A stretch of 26,783 nucleotides of DNA from [Mycobacterium] zoologicum (GCF_020172665.1 NZ_CP083985.1:4340400-4367182), one strand, 5' to 3'; shown: positions 8,050-15,561, numbered from the stretch's first letter. Notes: generated by a model not told the origin, from the letters alone. Made by a program: numbers and translations.

Positions 8050-9181
8050 ACCCGAACCGCTGGTCCTGCGAGTCGCCGATCACGAACTCGACGATCTCCG
8101 CCACCGACTCGCCAACACCCGCTGGCCGGCCGAGATCGAGGGCGCGGGCTGGGATTACGGCACCGACCAGACCTTCCTCAAGGTCGTGGTGGAGCACTGG
8201 CTGCACCGCTACGACTGGCGCCGCGTCGAATCCGAAGTCAATGCCATCGGCTCGTTCGTCACCGAGGCCGCCGGGCAGCGGGTGCACTTCGTGCATGCCC
8301 GAGCGACCGGCCCGAATGCCATTCCGCTGGTGATCACCCACGGCTGGCCCGGATCGATCGTCGAGTTCCTCGACGCAATACCGTTGCTGCGTCCCCGTTT
8401 CCACGTCGTGGTCATCTCGATGCCCGGGTACGGCTTCTCCGGGCCCACCCGGCAGCGCGGTGTGGATTCCGCGGCGGTGGCGGCCGCGGTCGCCGACGTG
8501 ATGGCACAACTGGGCTACCACCGGTACGTCGCGCAGGGCGGCGACTGGGGTGCCATCGTCACCCGCCACCTCGGCGAACACTACGCAGATCGGGTCGCCG
8601 CCATCCACACCAACATGTGCTTCGCACCGCCCGACCGGGACGACCCGGAGTTGCTGGCCGCCGTGACCGAGACCGAGCAGGCCGCGGTCGCCGCCGCGGC
8701 CCAACGGATGATCGACGGCATGGCCTATTTGAATCAGCAAGCCACCCGGCCGCATTCGCTGGGCTTCGGCCTGGACGACTCACCGGTGGGGCTGGCCGGC
8801 TGGATTCTGGAGAAGTTCCACGCCTGGTGCGACACCCGAGAAGGCATACCGATCAGCGCCGATCGGCTCATCGACAACCTGATGTTCTACTGGCTGACGG
8901 CGACCGCGACCTCGGCGGCCCGGCTGTACTGCGAATCCACCCGGGCGGGAACGGGCCCGCTCGGCAAGTGGACCGGCCGGGTCGACGTGCCCACCGGGTA
9001 CGCGGTGTACCCCTACGAGATGCTGCAGACCCCACGGGCGTGGGCCGCGCATCGCTACAATCTCGTTCACTACTCCGTCGCAGACCGCGGCGGGCATTTC
9101 GCCGCGTTCGAGCAGCCCGCAATCTTCGCCGCCGACCTGGCGGCCTTCGCAGATGTCCTCAGCGAACAGCGGGTGTTCTAG
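8042..9181 (+). CDS. Epoxide hydrolase with EHN domain (alpha/beta hydrolase)
   Basis: Enzyme of 379 residues that should open epoxides to diols. The N-terminal EHN domain (residues 1-80, ...DLRHRLANTRWP...) is followed by an alpha/beta-hydrolase core. Seen directly: oxyanion motif HGWPGS (100-105), nucleophile motif GGDWG with Asp168, and the catalytic histidine in GGHFAAFE (His352). The length is normal for the juvenile-hormone/microsomal-type epoxide hydrolase branch of actinobacteria. GTG start with GGGAGGAG about 8 nt upstream, inside the end of the TetR gene. Its stop TAG shares the tetranucleotide CTAG with the stop of the convergent mmpL. The context suggests detoxification or catabolism of an epoxidised hydrophobic compound, possibly regulated by the adjacent TetR. 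Confidence 0.93.
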   Translation: MAEPEPLVLRVADHELDDLRHRLANTRWPAEIEGAGWDYGTDQTFLKVVVEHWLHRYDWRRVESEVNAIGSFVTEAAGQRVHFVHARATGPNAIPLVITHGWPGSIVEFLDAIPLLRPRFHVVVISMPGYGFSGPTRQRGVDSAAVAAAVADVMAQLGYHRYVAQGGDWGAIVTRHLGEHYADRVAAIHTNMCFAPPDRDDPELLAAVTETEQAAVAAAAQRMIDGMAYLNQQATRPHSLGFGLDDSPVGLAGWILEKFHAWCDTREGIPISADRLIDNLMFYWLTATATSAARLYCESTRAGTGPLGKWTGRVDVPTGYAVYPYEMLQTPRAWAAHRYNLVHYSVADRGGHFAAFEQPAIFAADLAAFADVLSEQRVF

Positions 9182-11433
9182 GGGGCGTTCGCCCGCTGCC
9201 GCAGCGGTCGCTGCCGCACGATCGTCGGCCACCAGAACCACGGGCCGTAGATCCGCACCAGGCACGGCACGATGAACGACCGCACGATCAAGGTGTCCAG
9301 CAGCAGGCCGATGCACACCGTCGAACCGAGCTGGCCGATGGTACGCAGATCGCTGGCGAGCATCGCGAGCATGGTGAACGCGAACACCAGGCCCGCAGAC
9401 GTCACCACACCGCCGGTACTGCCCAGCGCGCGGATCAGACCGGTGTTCAGCCCGGCGCCCAGTTCCTCTTTGAGCCGGGCGATCAGCAGCAGGTTGTAGT
9501 CCGAGCCGACCGCCACCAGGATGATGAACGTCAGCGGCAGAATCAGCCAGTGCAGGTGCAGGCCGATCAGATGTTGCCAGATCAACACCGATAGTCCGAA
9601 CGCCCCGGCGTAGGAGAACGCCACGGTGCCGGGAATCACCACGGCGGCCACCAGGCTTCGGGTGATGACCAGCATGATCAGAAAGATCAGCACGAATGCC
9701 GCAATCGCCGCGATCAGCAGGTCGGAGCGCGAATACTGCTGGATGTCTTTGTTGTTCGAACCCGAGCCGCCGATGTAGATCTTCGCGCCGGCCAATGAGG
9801 TCTCCTTCAGCGCGATCTTGATGGCGTCGGGGAACTTCTCCACATGGGCAATGCCCTCGGGGCCCATGGCGTTGCCCTCGTGGGTGACGATGAATCGGGC
9901 CGCCTTGCCGTCCGGGGACATCATCAACTGCATCCCGGTCTTGATGTCTTCGTTGTCGAACGCCGGCCGGGGGATATAGAAGAAATCGTCACTGCCGGAG
10001 GCGTCGAAGTCGTTGCCGACGTTGATCATGTCGTCGAATGTCTCATCGGTGTTGCGGGCTTGGATGTCCGAGCTGCCGTAGGTGTTGACGATCAGCAACC
10101 GCAACGCGATCTGGTCGTCGGCCATGATGTTGAGTTGGGTGACCAACTGCGGCAGCAGCGAATCGACGACCTCCAGCGACGACACCGCGTTCTTGATGTT
10201 CTCGGCCAGCTTGTCGACGCTGTCCATCATGTCCCACAGCGACCGGAACGCCCAGCAGACCGGAATGTCGTAACAGTGCGGTTCCCAATAGAAATAGCTG
10301 CGGATCGGGCGCATGAAGTCGTCCAGATTGGCGATCTCCTCATCCATCTGTTCGGTCAGCGCCTGCATCTCCGCCATGGTGAGCACGGTGGAATGCATCT
10401 CCTCGGCCAGCTTCTGGGTCAGCGCGATCGTGGTCTGCAGCACCTCGACGGTGTGGCCCATGATTTGCGCCTGTTTGTCGGTGTTGGCGTTCTGCTCGCG
10501 GGTGAACGGCAGTTGCTGGCCGTTGGCGCTGCCCTGCATGGTGAACAGGTAGGGCAGCGACGCGTGTTCGAGTGCGCGCCCCATCGGCCTGGTGATGCTC
10601 TGCACCATGGCCACCCCGGGCAGTCGGATCAGCGCCTTGGCCACCCGGTCCAGCGAGATGAAGTCCGCGGAGTTGCGCATGTCGTGATCCGACTCGATCA
10701 TCAGCATCTCGGAGAACAGCTTGCTCTGCGGGAAATGCCGGTCCGCGGCCGCGAAACCCAGGTTGGCGGCGGAGTCATGCGGCTGGTAGGTGCGGTCGTC
10801 GAAGCTGACCTGGTAGGTCGGCACGAAGACCGCCCCCACCGTGACCAGCGCGGCGCTGGCGGTCAGGATCGGCTTGGGCCAGCGCACCACAGATGTGGCG
10901 ATCCGCCGGTACAGCCGCGCTTTGACCTGCTGCCGGGGATCGAACAGTCCGATCAGACTGCCGACACTGAGCACGGCCGGCCCGAGCGTCAGCGCCCCGG
11001 TGACCGTCAACACCATGCTGATGGCCACGGCCGGCCCCATGGTGTTGAAGTAGTTCAGCCGCGCGAAGCTCAGGCAGAACGCCGCGCCGGCGATCGTCAG
11101 CCCGGATCCCAGGATCACGTGCGACACACCGCGATAGGCGGTGTAGTACGCATCCTCCCGGCTCTCGCCGTTCAGTCGGGCCTCGTGATAGCGGCCCATC
11201 AGGAAGATGCCGTAGTCGGTCCCCGCCCCCAGGGTCAGCGCGACAACCAGGTTCACCGCGAACGACGACAACTGGATGTAGCCGAAGTGCCCGAGGGTTG
11301 CGATGAGGCCCTTGGCGGCCAGCATCAGGATCAGCACCCCGAACAGCGGAACCAGCATGGTGATGTAGGACCGGTAGACCAGCAGCAGCATGAAGATGAT
11401 CAGGAAGATTGTGGCGATCGTGATGAGGAATTG
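9178..11433 (-). pseudogene. mmpL: MmpL-family RND transporter, 5' end removed at the IS
   Basis: C-terminal part of an MmpL lipid transporter, about 751 codons from the IS edge to the TAG at 9178. MmpL proteins are usually about 950-1000 residues, so roughly 200-250 N-terminal residues (TM1 and most of the first porter domain) are missing. Seen directly: TM2 region FLIIFMLLLVYRSY right at the break, then [41 protein letters not shown], a long second periplasmic domain with VQSITRPMG, and a second TM bundle with VAVGSDYNLLLIARLKEELG. Reading upstream from 11391, the frame runs 14 more codons and stops at the TGA at 11434-11436, inside the IS terminus. An internal ATG (11391) could give a fragment, but function as a transporter is unlikely. 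Confidence 0.9.
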
Positions 11434-11448
11434 TCAAATCCTGTGGAT
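11431..11448. repeat. Left terminal inverted repeat of the IS
   Basis: TTGTCAAATCCTGTGGAT, 10 bp beyond the transposase stop codon; it supplies the stop codon that ends the broken mmpL frame. Confidence 0.65.
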
Positions 11449-11457
11449 CGGTGAGTT

Positions 11458-12774
11458 TCAGGCGACCTCCGTTCCGGCGGGTTGGGCCTCGGTCGGTGCT
11501 GCTGGCGGGGTGATGTCGGCGGGTCGTTCCAGTAGTTTGCCTTTGTGGAAGACCGCACCGGCGCGGACCAGGGCGACCAGGTGTGGGGCGTTGACGGCCC
11601 GCCAGCGGGCTTGTGCGGCGTCGATCAGCTTGTAGGCCATGGCGAGCCCGGCCGCCCGGGAACCGGGCCCCTTGGTGACCTTCGTCCTCAAACGTACTGT
11701 GGCAAAGGTGCTTTCGATTGGATTCGTGGTGCGCAGGTGAATCCAGTGTTCGGCCGGATAGTGATAGAACTCCAGCAGCGTGTCCAAGTCGTCGGTGATC
11801 TTGGCGACCACCTTGGGGTACTTGGCGCCGAAGTCGACCTCGAACGCTTTGACCGCAAGCTGGGCCTTGTCGATATCCTCGGCGTTGTAGATCTCCTTCA
11901 TCGCGGCGGTGGCCGCAGGATGTGCTGATTTCGGCAGTGCGGCAAGCACATTGCCCTGCTTGTGGAACCAGCAACGCTGCTCGCGGGTGTCGGGGAACAC
12001 CTCGCGTAGCGCCTTCCAGAACCCGAGCGCACCGTCGCCAACGGCGAGCACCGGTGCGGTCATGCCGCGGCGGCGGGCATCGCGCAGCAGGTCGGCCCAC
12101 GACTCGGTTGATTCGCGGTAACCGTCGGTCAGGGCGACCAGTTCCTTGCGGCCATCAGCACGCACCCCGATCATCACCAGCAGGCACAGTTTCTCCTGCT
12201 CCAGGCGGACCTTGAGGTGGATGCCGTCGACCCACAGGTAGACGTAGTCGGTGCCCGACAGATCCCGCGCAGCGAACGCCTTGGCCTCGTCTTGCCACTG
12301 GGCAGTCAGCCGGGTGATCGTGGTGGCCGACAACCCGGCACCAGAGCCGAGGAACTGCTCGAGCGCAGGCCCGAAGTCGCTGGTCGACAACCCGTGCAGG
12401 TACAGCAGCGGCAGCACCTCGCTCATCTGTGGAGATTTGCGCGCCCAGGCCGGCAGGATCGCCGAGGAGAACCGCTTGCGTTGCCCAGTGTCGGGATCGA
12501 CGCGGCGGTCGTTGACCCGCGGCGCTTTGACCTCGACTGCGCCGGCGGCGGTCAGCACCTCGCGGGCCTGGTGATAGCCGTTGCGCACCACCAGTCGGTG
12601 GCCGGCCTCGTCGAGCTGATCGGCGAACTGGGCCACGTAGGCGGCGACCTCGGCCTGCAGTGCGGCGGCCAGCATCTGCCGGGCGCCGTCGCGGACAATC
12701 TCATCGAGCAGCGACCGGCCGGGACCACCGGTGTTGTCGTTGGAGGAATCGGCGTCGTGAACTACGGTGAGCAT
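11458..12774 (-). CDS. IS256/Mutator-family transposase
   Basis: DDE transposase of 438 residues, a full length for the family. Catalytic residues are visible: WVDGIHLKVR (Asp183), AVGDGALGFWKAL (Asp247) and NPIESTFATVR (Glu354), plus the CxxH pair RCWFH (Cys268, His271). No frameshift or stop interrupts it, so the enzyme may be active. The ATG at 12774 has GGGAAGG 7 nt upstream, but that site lies within a 14-nt inverted repeat that could hide it in read-through transcripts. It occupies most of the element between the inverted ends. Confidence 0.95.
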   Translation of the reverse strand: MLTVVHDADSSNDNTGGPGRSLLDEIVRDGARQMLAAALQAEVAAYVAQFADQLDEAGHRLVVRNGYHQAREVLTAAGAVEVKAPRVNDRRVDPDTGQRKRFSSAILPAWARKSPQMSEVLPLLYLHGLSTSDFGPALEQFLGSGAGLSATTITRLTAQWQDEAKAFAARDLSGTDYVYLWVDGIHLKVRLEQEKLCLLVMIGVRADGRKELVALTDGYRESTESWADLLRDARRRGMTAPVLAVGDGALGFWKALREVFPDTREQRCWFHKQGNVLAALPKSAHPAATAAMKEIYNAEDIDKAQLAVKAFEVDFGAKYPKVVAKITDDLDTLLEFYHYPAEHWIHLRTTNPIESTFATVRLRTKVTKGPGSRAAGLAMAYKLIDAAQARWRAVNAPHLVALVRAGAVFHKGKLLERPADITPPAAPTEAQPAGTEVA

Positions 12775-12859
12775 GGGCGTGCCTTCCCGACCAGCGCGCC
12801 AACGCCGGTCTTGATCAGAACCACTTCGACTTGAAGATCATCCTCGGGAAGGTGCGCCC
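12775..12859 (-). promoter_or_regulatory. Inverted repeat able to sequester the transposase ribosome-binding site
   Basis: GGGCGTGCCTTCCC (12775-12788) and GGGAAGGTGCGCCC (12846-12859) are complementary at 12 of 14 positions, 57 nt apart. In a minus-strand RNA the 3' arm contains the GGGAAGG ribosome-binding site and ends directly before the transposase AUG. Transcripts starting outside the element would carry both arms and could fold; transcripts from a promoter between the arms would not. This resembles the fold-back protection known for IS10 and IS50. Confidence 0.5.
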
Positions 12860-12885
12860 TTTCCTACGCCACCTCACCGAGGCTC

Positions 12886-12903
12886 ATCCACAGGTTCTGA
12901 TCA
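12886..12903. repeat. Right terminal inverted repeat of the IS
   Basis: ATCCACAGGTTCTGATCA. The last 11 bp also occur inverted and perfect inside the element at 12812-12822 (TGATCAGAACC). Confidence 0.6.
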
Positions 12904-13448
12904 TTGCTCCGTTCGCGCGGCTGCATGACCGCTACATGGAGCGCCGACTGGCCGAGGCGCGCGATCTCTTGACCAGGCTGAACTCGCCCGACCAGCAATT
13001 GGCCGGACTGTTGTTCATTCTGATGCAGTATCAAGATCTCGATCGAAACGCGACTCTCGCCTTCCAGCGTGAGATTGCCATGGTCGCGACCCTCGAATCT
13101 CTGGACTACGGACGGGGTTTACGCGCCGACTACATGTCGCTGATCCACACCATCCTCGAAGACGGTGTGCGCGTCGGCCTATTCCGCCCTCTCGATGTCC
13201 CGGTCCAGAGTCTCTTGATCTTCGGCGCAACGCAATGGACTTGGACATGGTTTCGCCCGGGAGGGCGCCTGACCGCCCTGGAAGCGGGCGCTCAACTGGT
13301 ACACCTGTGCCTGGGATCCTTGCTGGTCGACCGGCGCCGGCTCGACCGGATAGCGGACCCCGCGGGCAAGGTCGCGCAGACGACCGTCGCCGTCCTGACT
13401 GAACACCTCGGCTCGGAACCCGGCGCCTACCCCCGTGAATCCGCCTGA
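12904..13448 (+). pseudogene. TetR-family regulator remnant lacking its DNA-binding domain
   Basis: About 180 codons encode an all-helical domain typical of the C-terminal half of TetR regulators: FARLHDRYMERRLAEARDLLTRL, then LAGLLFILMQYQDLDRNATLAFQRE, a central VGLFRPLDVPVQSLLIFGATQWTWTWFRPGG and a last helix ending TVAVLTEHL. The roughly 50-60 residue N-terminal helix-turn-helix is absent. The frame is open upstream to a TTG at 12831, but those codons lie within the IS right end and show no helix-turn-helix. It faces the mce operon, whose first gene begins 382 bp downstream. The original protein may have regulated that operon or the divergent mmpL; any product now should not bind DNA on its own but could still dimerise. 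Confidence 0.75.
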
Positions 13449-13507
13449 CGCGCCTGCTCTCTCACCTGCATAGGTCGCTTCGTCGGCCTTCGTCTCCCGT
13501 GTGCTGA

Positions 13508-13541
13508 GGTTCCCGCCGGCCTATGACGCCGGGCGGGAACC
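13508..13541. repeat. Strong hairpin after the tetR remnant
   Basis: GGTTCCCGCC (13508-13517) pairs perfectly with GGCGGGAACC (13532-13541). GGC/GCC extends the stem past a single bulged G, leaving a 7-nt loop CTATGAC. It starts 60 bp after the tetR stop. There is no U-tract after it, so it is either a tail-less terminator or a structured element of another kind. Confidence 0.6.
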
Positions 13542-13560
13542 ATCCAGCCGGTGTAGGAAA

Positions 13561-13585
13561 CCCCTCGATACCGGCATCGACGGGG
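13561..13585. repeat. Second bulged hairpin upstream of the mce promoter
   Basis: CCCCTCGAT (13561-13569) pairs with ATCGACGGGG (13576-13585) with one bulged C and a 6-nt loop ACCGGC. It is 19 bp after the first hairpin and is followed at 13597 by GGGTTTTC, a weak T-run. The two together could insulate the mce promoter from upstream transcription. Confidence 0.45.
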
Positions 13586-13613
13586 TGCGCTTCAAGGGTT
13601 TTCTCGATATTGC

Positions 13614-13643
13614 TTGCCTGTCCGCCCGGACCATGTGCATACT
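13614..13643 (+). promoter_or_regulatory. Candidate promoter of the mce operon
   Basis: TTGCCT (13614-13619) and CATACT (13638-13643) are separated by 18 bp, a fair sigma-70-like pair. A start near 13650 would leave a leader of about 180 nt before yrbEA that contains the small ORF at 13733. It is the best candidate in the 284-bp stretch 13449-13732, which otherwise holds only the two hairpins and the operator-like palindrome. Confidence 0.4.
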
Positions 13644-13644
13644 A

Positions 13645-13658
13645 ACCGTACGCACGGT
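13645..13658. promoter_or_regulatory. Palindromic operator candidate over the mce transcription start
   Basis: ACCGTACGCACGGT has 5-bp perfect arms (ACCGT/ACGGT) around a 4-bp centre. It begins one base after the candidate -10. Palindromes built on ACCG...CGGT are common TetR-family operators in actinobacteria, and a TetR remnant lies directly upstream, so this may be its former target site. Confidence 0.45.
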
Positions 13659-13732
13659 CGGTCACCGGCGGGGGCGGCGGTCACTGGGACGTAGGCGCTC
13701 CGAGGGACCTGCCAGGCAATCAGGAGGAACCG

Positions 13733-13819
13733 ATGCAGCTCACGTTCGTCGCACCTGTCGGCCGCTGCGGACACGCCTGTGCTCTCAGCGGCTCGCCCCA
13801 CAGTCCACGACAGCACTGA
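13733..13819 (+). CDS. 28-residue small ORF in the mce operon leader
   Basis: The sequence AGGAGGAA, the best Shine-Dalgarno in the region, lies about 5 nt before an ATG opening a 28-codon frame that ends with TGA 10 bp before the yrbEA ATG. The peptide begins MQLTFVAPVGRCGHACAL and ends SPRQH; it has two cysteines (RCGHAC) and no clear membrane segment. It is in a different frame from yrbEA. yrbEA itself has only a weak GAGG, so translation of the small ORF may deliver ribosomes to yrbEA by coupling. An alternative is that the Shine-Dalgarno is a relic of a longer gene. No homologue is recognised. Confidence 0.5.
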   Translation: MQLTFVAPVGRCGHACALSGSPHSPRQH

Positions 13820-13829
13820 GGCCGACCCG

Positions 13830-14696
13830 ATGAGCACTTATGCTGATTCCGACGCCCGGCCACACGAACGTGATGTGTTCGGGGAGGTAGTGGACTGGGG
13901 GCGCGGGTTCCTCGCAGCCCATCCGGTCGCCTCGCTGGGAACACTGGGCGGACAGGTCGTCCTGGCCGTGCGCACCGTGCAGTACTTCGTCGTGGACATC
14001 CTCACCGGCCGGCTTCAATTCCGGGAGTTCATCCAGCAAGCAGCCTTCATGGCATCGACCGCGTTCATCCCCACTGTCTTTGTGACGATACCGATCGGCG
14101 TGACGCTGGCCATACAGTTCAGCCTGCTGGCCGGCCAAGTGGGAGCGACATCCCTGGCGGGGGCCGCGACTGGCCTGGCGGTGATTCGACAGGGCGCACC
14201 GCTGGTGGCCGCCGTCTTGCTGGCGGCGGCGGTGGGTTCCGCAGTCTGCGCCGACTTGGGCTCGCGGACAATGCGTGAAGAGATCGACGCGATGACCGTG
14301 ATGGGCGTGTCGCCGATCCACCGGTTGGTGGTTCCACGCTTCGCGGCGGTCATCGTCATCGGGGTGGCACTCACCGGCTTGACCAGCTTCGTGGGCTTTC
14401 TAGCCGGCTATACGTTCAACGTGTATATGCAGGGCGGCACCGCTGGCTCATTCGTCGCGACGTTCTCCTCATTCGCCACGATCGGCGACCTCATGCTCGC
14501 ACTCGCAAAGGCGGTGGTCTTCGGGTCCATCGTTTCATTCGTCAGTTGCCACAAAGGTCTGACTACGCGAGGCGGCCCGGCCGGCGTCGCCAACTCCGTC
14601 AACGCCGCAGTCGTCGAGTCGATCCTGCTTCTGATGATCGTCAACGTCGTCATGACCCAGCTCTACATCATTGTCTTTCCCAGAGCGAGCTTCTGA
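13830..14696 (+). CDS. yrbEA: YrbEA (MlaE-like permease subunit of Mce system)
   Basis: Integral membrane protein of 288 residues, one of two MlaE-family permease subunits of an Mce lipid importer. After a hydrophilic N-terminus it has an amphipathic segment and about five hydrophobic segments (FIPTVFVTIPIGVTLAIQFSL; LVAAVLLAAAVGSAVCADLG; FAAVIVIGVALTGLTSFVGF; a C-terminal pair). The conserved loop REEIDAMTVMGVSPIHRLVVPR, thought to contact the ATPase, is clear. The ATG at 13830 is used; an in-frame GTG at 13779 would add 17 atypical residues overlapping the small ORF. It is first of the permease genes, with 3 bp to yrbEB. The ATPase (Mkl/MceG) is not encoded here and is normally supplied from elsewhere. 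Confidence 0.95.
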   Translation: MSTYADSDARPHERDVFGEVVDWGRGFLAAHPVASLGTLGGQVVLAVRTVQYFVVDILTGRLQFREFIQQAAFMASTAFIPTVFVTIPIGVTLAIQFSLLAGQVGATSLAGAATGLAVIRQGAPLVAAVLLAAAVGSAVCADLGSRTMREEIDAMTVMGVSPIHRLVVPRFAAVIVIGVALTGLTSFVGFLAGYTFNVYMQGGTAGSFVATFSSFATIGDLMLALAKAVVFGSIVSFVSCHKGLTTRGGPAGVANSVNAAVVESILLLMIVNVVMTQLYIIVFPRASF

Positions 14697-14699
14697 CAC

Positions 14700-15560
14700 A
14701 TGACGGTATCCACCTACTCGCGATTGCCCGCGCTCGGTGCGGTATCCAACACCGCGCGCTCCGCCGCAATGGTGGTGGCCAAATGCGGCCACATCAGCTA
14801 CTTCTTCCGAAGCATTCTGACTTCCGTCCCATTTGTCATGCGCCGCTACTCCAAGGAGTTTGTTCGGGTGCTGGCCGACATCTCGTGGGGCAACGGCGCC
14901 CTGGTCGTTGGTGGCGGAACTATCTGGGTGGCAATGGTTTTAGGCGGTACGGCCGGCGCCCTCATCAGTGTGGAAGGGTATAACGCCCTCAATCTGTTGG
15001 GTCTGGGTCCGGCCACCGGGCTGATCTCTTCATTCGTGGGCACCCGCGAGCTCGCACCGGTCATGGCAGCCCTCGCGTTCGCCACCCAGGCCGGCTGCCG
15101 ATTCACGGCGCAACTGGGCGCCATGCGCATCAACGAGGAGGTCGATGCGCTCGATGCGCTCGGCATCAATTCCATCGCCTACCTGGTGACAACCCGAGTC
15201 ACCGCGGCCGTCACCGCGGCTATTCCACTCTTCCTCGTCTGCCTGTCCGCGGCGTACCTGTCCGCACAGCTCGTTGCGGGTGCCATCAGCGACCATTCCG
15301 TCGGCACCTACCTGCACTACTTCAACCTGATGGTGAGTGGTCGTGACATCTTCTTCGCCGTCATCAAGGTCGCCGTATTCGTTTTCGCGGCCTCGACCAT
15401 GCAGTGCTATTACGGCTACTACGCCAGCGGGGGTCCCGCGGGCGTGGGGGTCGCCGCGGGCCGGGCTATGCGCGCCAGTATCACCGTCGTGATCATCTTG
15501 AACATGTTGCTCACCATGGCGTTGTGGAGTGTTGACTCCGGCGCCCGGTTCGGAGGGTAG
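14700..15560 (+). CDS. yrbEB: YrbEB (MlaE-like permease subunit of Mce system)
   Basis: Second permease subunit, 286 residues, pairing with YrbEA in the inner membrane. Hydrophobic segments and the conserved signature TRELAPVMAALAFATQAGCRFTAQLG followed by MRINEEVDALDALGINSIAYLVTTR are intact, so the ATPase-coupling loop is present. The ATG follows the yrbEA stop by 3 bp. Its stop overlaps the ribosome-binding site of mceA (GGAGGG), so translation is tightly linked. A second ASGGPAGVGVAAGRAMR motif near the C-terminus matches the GGPAGVAN segment of YrbEA, as is usual for the family. Confidence 0.95.
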   Translation: MTVSTYSRLPALGAVSNTARSAAMVVAKCGHISYFFRSILTSVPFVMRRYSKEFVRVLADISWGNGALVVGGGTIWVAMVLGGTAGALISVEGYNALNLLGLGPATGLISSFVGTRELAPVMAALAFATQAGCRFTAQLGAMRINEEVDALDALGINSIAYLVTTRVTAAVTAAIPLFLVCLSAAYLSAQLVAGAISDHSVGTYLHYFNLMVSGRDIFFAVIKVAVFVFAASTMQCYYGYYASGGPAGVGVAAGRAMRASITVVIILNMLLTMALWSVDSGARFGG

Positions 15561-15561
15561 C

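Larger units (their letters stand above)
11431..12903 (-). mobile_element. IS256/Mutator-family insertion sequence (about 1.47 kb)
   Basis: Element bounded by inverted ends TTGTCAAATCCTGTGGAT (11431-11448) and ATCCACAGGTTCTGATCA (12886-12903), which match at 14 of 18 positions when one is reverse-complemented. A further CGGTGAG is shared just inside both ends. It encodes a single full-length transposase on the minus strand. IS256-family elements make 8-9 bp target duplications; the flanks here (ATGAGGAA and TTGCTCCG) do not match. Both flanking genes are broken, so the element has been involved in a deletion or recombination after or during insertion. The end positions are good to a few bases. 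Confidence 0.85.

Noticed and set aside
9844..11454. 536-codon open frame on the plus strand
   Set aside because: Antisense shadow of the mmpL remnant, with no recognisable motif.
10775..12100. 441-codon minus-strand frame crossing from the IS into mmpL
   Set aside because: It is an out-of-frame reading of both the transposase and the mmpL, so it is a chance product of the junction.
12831..12903. Possible N-terminus of the TetR gene reading through from a TTG at 12831
   Set aside because: These 24 codons lie inside the IS right end and show no helix-turn-helix; the TetR homology begins after the element.
13501..13833. 110-codon frame in the mce leader
   Set aside because: Basic, low-complexity translation without a ribosome-binding site; it runs through two hairpins and the promoter palindrome.
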